Source of the DNA: Bacteroidota bacterium
GTDB taxonomy: Bacteria; Bacteroidota; Bacteroidia; Bacteroidales; JAKIYJ01
Assembly: GCA_022708585.1 (NCBI GenBank)
Contig: JAKIYJ010000006.1
Span: forward strand, 1-19,254
DNA length: 19,254 nt
Direction: 5' to 3'
The notes beneath the pieces are model-generated. The model was not told the DNA's origin. It saw only the letters and a list, made by a program, of their open reading frames with translations, and did no database searches. Positions 17,590 through 19,254 of this stretch are shown here, in pieces. The position numbers were made by a program, and so were the translations under genes. The stretch's first letter is position 1. Each line of letters begins with the position of its first letter.

Positions 17590-18149
17590 AACAGTATCTC
17601 TATATTTCGTGAAAATCGTTTTGCTCCATTTCCTTCTTCTATCATTTTGAGTAGCTTTTCAGAATCTTCAATTTGTTTTTTTATCATATTTATTATTCCA
17701 TCTAATTCGCCATCAAAAAATGAATTATCATTATTATAAGATAAAGAAGCAGCAAAATCGAATCCTTGATTATGAATAAAAAATCTATTTGGAATCTTTC
17801 CATAATTGCCTACTATCAATCCATATCTTAAATAGGGATAAATCTCCTTGTGTTTCATTGCCTTTGTTGAATAGGTTAGAATATCATGAGTAGTTAAACT
17901 CTCGTATTTTGTTTCAATAGTCACAATTGGTATTTTACCTTTTTTAATAAGAATATCGGTCTGAAAAGCATAGTTTCCGCGTGAAGGGTTTACAGGATCA
18001 TCAGGTTGAACATCACCATTGCCATTGATAATAATCTGATAAACCAGATTTGTTTTGTTTCCACAATTATATACTGAGTATCCCATACCCGTAATTTTAT
18101 TCTCAATTATTCTAAACAATTCATCTCTAAACTCCTTTTCAGTACTCAT
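17586..18149 (-). CDS. Putative PD-(D/E)XK nuclease inserted between hsdS and hsdR
   Basis: A 187-residue protein not recognised as a standard type I subunit. FQTDILIKK (62-70) followed by IPIVTIETKYES (73-84) gives Asp65 and Glu79-x-Lys81, the D-ExK layout of PD-(D/E)XK nucleases and also of the HsdR N-terminal domain. An acidic residue in the first helix (EFRDELFRIIENKI) and a helix after the ExK strand fit the fold. The last 40 residues look helical. The stop overlaps the hsdR ATG as ATGA, implying coupled translation. The gene is AT-rich (16 of 60 G+C at 17701-17760), unlike hsdR. It could be an accessory nuclease, a regulator or decoy of the R subunit's nuclease domain, or an independent defence gene that settled in the operon. 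Nuclease fold is fairly likely; the role is unknown. Confidence 0.75.
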   Translation of the reverse strand: MSTEKEFRDELFRIIENKITGMGYSVYNCGNKTNLVYQIIINGNGDVQPDDPVNPSRGNYAFQTDILIKKGKIPIVTIETKYESLTTHDILTYSTKAMKHKEIYPYLRYGLIVGNYGKIPNRFFIHNQGFDFAASLSYNNDNSFFDGELDGIINMIKKQIEDSEKLLKMIEEGNGAKRFSRNIEILL

Positions 18150-18230
18150 AGCTCATGCTTCTTTTTTAATATATAATACTTTCTTGTTTATTTTTATTTA
18201 CTTTTCACTATTCATAGTTTATGCTCCTTT
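18135..18230. repeat. Imperfect 30-bp direct repeat spanning the start of the accessory nuclease gene and the end of hsdS
   Basis: Positions 18135-18164 and 18201-18230 match at 25 of 30 positions without gaps, offset by 66 bp. The first copy contains the start of the accessory nuclease gene (minus strand: AGCATGAGCTATGAGTACTG). The second covers the hsdS stop and an ATG overlapping it. Both copies have the same ATG followed by a Glu-Lys codon pair. The DNA between the copies does not align well, so this is not a simple intact tandem duplication. Confidence 0.7.
18198..18215 (-). pseudogene. Five-codon remnant start (MNSEK) overlapping the hsdS stop
   Basis: An ATG at 18213-18215 overlaps the hsdS TGA as ATGA and is followed by codons for N, S, E and K, then TAA. 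The accessory nuclease begins MSTEK in the matching repeat copy 66 bp downstream. The simplest reading is a dead copy of a gene start that once coupled directly to hsdS. Its re-initiation potential might still matter for translation of the downstream gene. A chance origin cannot be excluded for so short a frame. Confidence 0.4.
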
Positions 18231-19254
18231 ATGTTAATTCTATGCTTATCTACTCTAATTTTTGCAGTCATAAGATTATGCAAAAGCGTTTTGAACAGCT
18301 CCTCAAGCGCCTGCTTCTTATTTTCCTCCGCTTCGATTTTAGCATCAATGGCAGAAAGAATGGAAGCAATTTTTTGTTGAATGGGAAGTGGGGGAAGAGG
18401 GATAGAAAGATAAGATAAAAATTCCTTTGGTTGGACTCTTTTTCTATTAGTTGTTCCAACAGCAAAATTTCTTAAATGAATCCAATTCTTTTCAATACTT
18501 AAGTAGTACGAAAGAAATTGTTGATTGCATAATTCTTTATTTAGTTTAAGAATAGGGAAATCACCACTAACTATCCCATCATTGAGTTCGTCAGGAATAA
18601 ATCCATATGCCCCATTTCTTGCATCAATCTTTGAAAATACAAAGTCTCCCGTTATAACACGATATTGCTTTTTTACTCCAATTTTATTTCCTACATTTAT
18701 TTCTCTTAATTGTATACCTTTAGAATATAATCTTACTGTTAATTGTTTATATTTTTTTTCATCATCTATTAAAATGATTCTTTCTTTTGATATTATTTCA
18801 AAAGCTTCTCCCAGTTTCACCACTTTCCACTCTTCTGGTACTTTTCCTATTTCTGTTTCCTTGAGCGGAACGTTTTCTGTTTCCTCTGGCGGCACGGGTC
18901 CGTAGGTAAACAGGTGTTTCATCATAGATTTTTTGAGGGCTTTTGTGGCGTCAATCACCGCCTGAGTTTTCTCCTTTGCCTCCTGCACAGCAGAAAGCAC
19001 AGCGGCAATCTTCTGCTGCTCGGGGAGTGGGGGGAGGGGAAGTTTTTGTTCATTTTTAAACTGTGTCAATTGAAAATTGTATTTACCATCAGAAGCTCTT
19101 CTGGCATACTTATTATAATCAACTATTGGACTATTAAGTAAATAGAAAATATATTCAGTATTAGCTTTTAACGGGTCAACCCTTCCTAGAAAAGTAAAAG
19201 AAGCATATGTGAATTTATTTTTTTGTATTTCTCTAATTAATACATTTCTTCCTA
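18212..19254 (-). CDS. hsdS: Type I restriction enzyme S (specificity) subunit, partial at right edge
   Basis: The C-terminal 347 codons of an S subunit, which selects the DNA target for both methylation and restriction. The frame stays open to the window edge, so the true start is outside; a TTG at 19067-19069 is internal and not the start. Order seen: end of the first target-recognition domain, central conserved region (LPLPPLPEQQKIAAVLSAV then a coiled-coil-like helix to about GPVPPEE), second target-recognition domain beginning IGKVPEEWKVVKLGE, and the distal conserved region (IPLPPLPIQQKIASILSAI plus helix). This two-TRD layout is standard. The recognition domains are AT-rich and the conserved spacers richer in G+C, as expected of swapped modules. 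It is read first among the visible genes; hsdM should lie farther upstream. The stop overlaps the MNSEK remnant. Confidence 0.93.
   Translation of the reverse strand, partial: GRNVLIREIQKNKFTYASFTFLGRVDPLKANTEYIFYLLNSPIVDYNKYARRASDGKYNFQLTQFKNEQKLPLPPLPEQQKIAAVLSAVQEAKEKTQAVIDATKALKKSMMKHLFTYGPVPPEETENVPLKETEIGKVPEEWKVVKLGEAFEIISKERIILIDDEKKYKQLTVRLYSKGIQLREINVGNKIGVKKQYRVITGDFVFSKIDARNGAYGFIPDELNDGIVSGDFPILKLNKELCNQQFLSYYLSIEKNWIHLRNFAVGTTNRKRVQPKEFLSYLSIPLPPLPIQQKIASILSAIDAKIEAEENKKQALEELFKTLLHNLMTAKIRVDKHRINIKEHKL

Noticed and set aside
19067..19069. TTG as the start codon of the S subunit
   Set aside because: The frame continues upstream to the window edge with convincing target-recognition-domain sequence (for example YARRASDGKYNFQL), so this is an internal codon.
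1..19254. A CRISPR array
   Set aside because: No regularly spaced set of identical 23-40 bp repeats was found; the only regular spacing is the imperfect AT-rich 21-bp units.

Overview
The window looks like a piece of an AT-rich Bacteroidota chromosome, probably Bacteroidales-like. The evidence is a full-length GlyA, sigma-54, Pol I and Sfp-type phosphopantetheinyl transferase, a DUF2723 (GT117-like) membrane protein and an S9 dipeptidyl peptidase IV of the Bacteroidota type. Genes lack clear Shine-Dalgarno sequences, and TAnnTTTG promoter elements sit upstream of several of them.

Layout, left to right. Positions 1-1516 (minus strand): the 5' end of a RelA/SpoT-type (p)ppGpp synthetase/hydrolase, cut by the window edge, preceded by glyA. 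Positions 1517-1867: an AT-only divergent promoter region. Positions 1868-7594 (plus strand): rpoN, a small PAP2-like membrane protein, polA and a 4'-phosphopantetheinyl transferase. Positions 7533-13830 (minus strand): dipeptidyl peptidase IV, a 1062-residue DUF2723 protein and a NodB-type polysaccharide deacetylase. The last of these overlaps the transferase gene tail to tail by 62 bp. Positions 13831-14348: 518 bp of very AT-rich non-coding DNA. Positions 14349-19254 (minus strand): a type I restriction locus read from right to left as hsdS (cut by the right edge), a 187-residue protein with a PD-(D/E)XK signature, hsdR, and a 93-residue HExxH metallopeptidase-like protein. hsdM is not in view and would be expected beyond the right edge.

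Two things stand out. First, the Pol I 5'-nuclease domain has a clean in-frame gap of about 31 residues straight after the EADD motif. It removes the segment that normally carries the T-x-DKD acidic motif, while the proofreading and polymerase motifs are intact. This enzyme is therefore predicted to have lost flap/RNA-primer nuclease activity. Second, the restriction operon is a mosaic. A GC-richer hsdR is flanked by AT-rich genes, and an extra AT-rich putative nuclease gene sits between hsdS and hsdR. The hsdS/nuclease junction carries an imperfect 30-bp duplication that leaves a five-codon copy of the nuclease gene start. The genes are chained by ATGA or 23-bp overlaps, which suggests translational coupling of specificity subunit, accessory nuclease, motor/nuclease and peptidase.

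The rest is ordinary housekeeping and envelope biology. No tRNA, rRNA, CRISPR array or insertion sequence was recognised.
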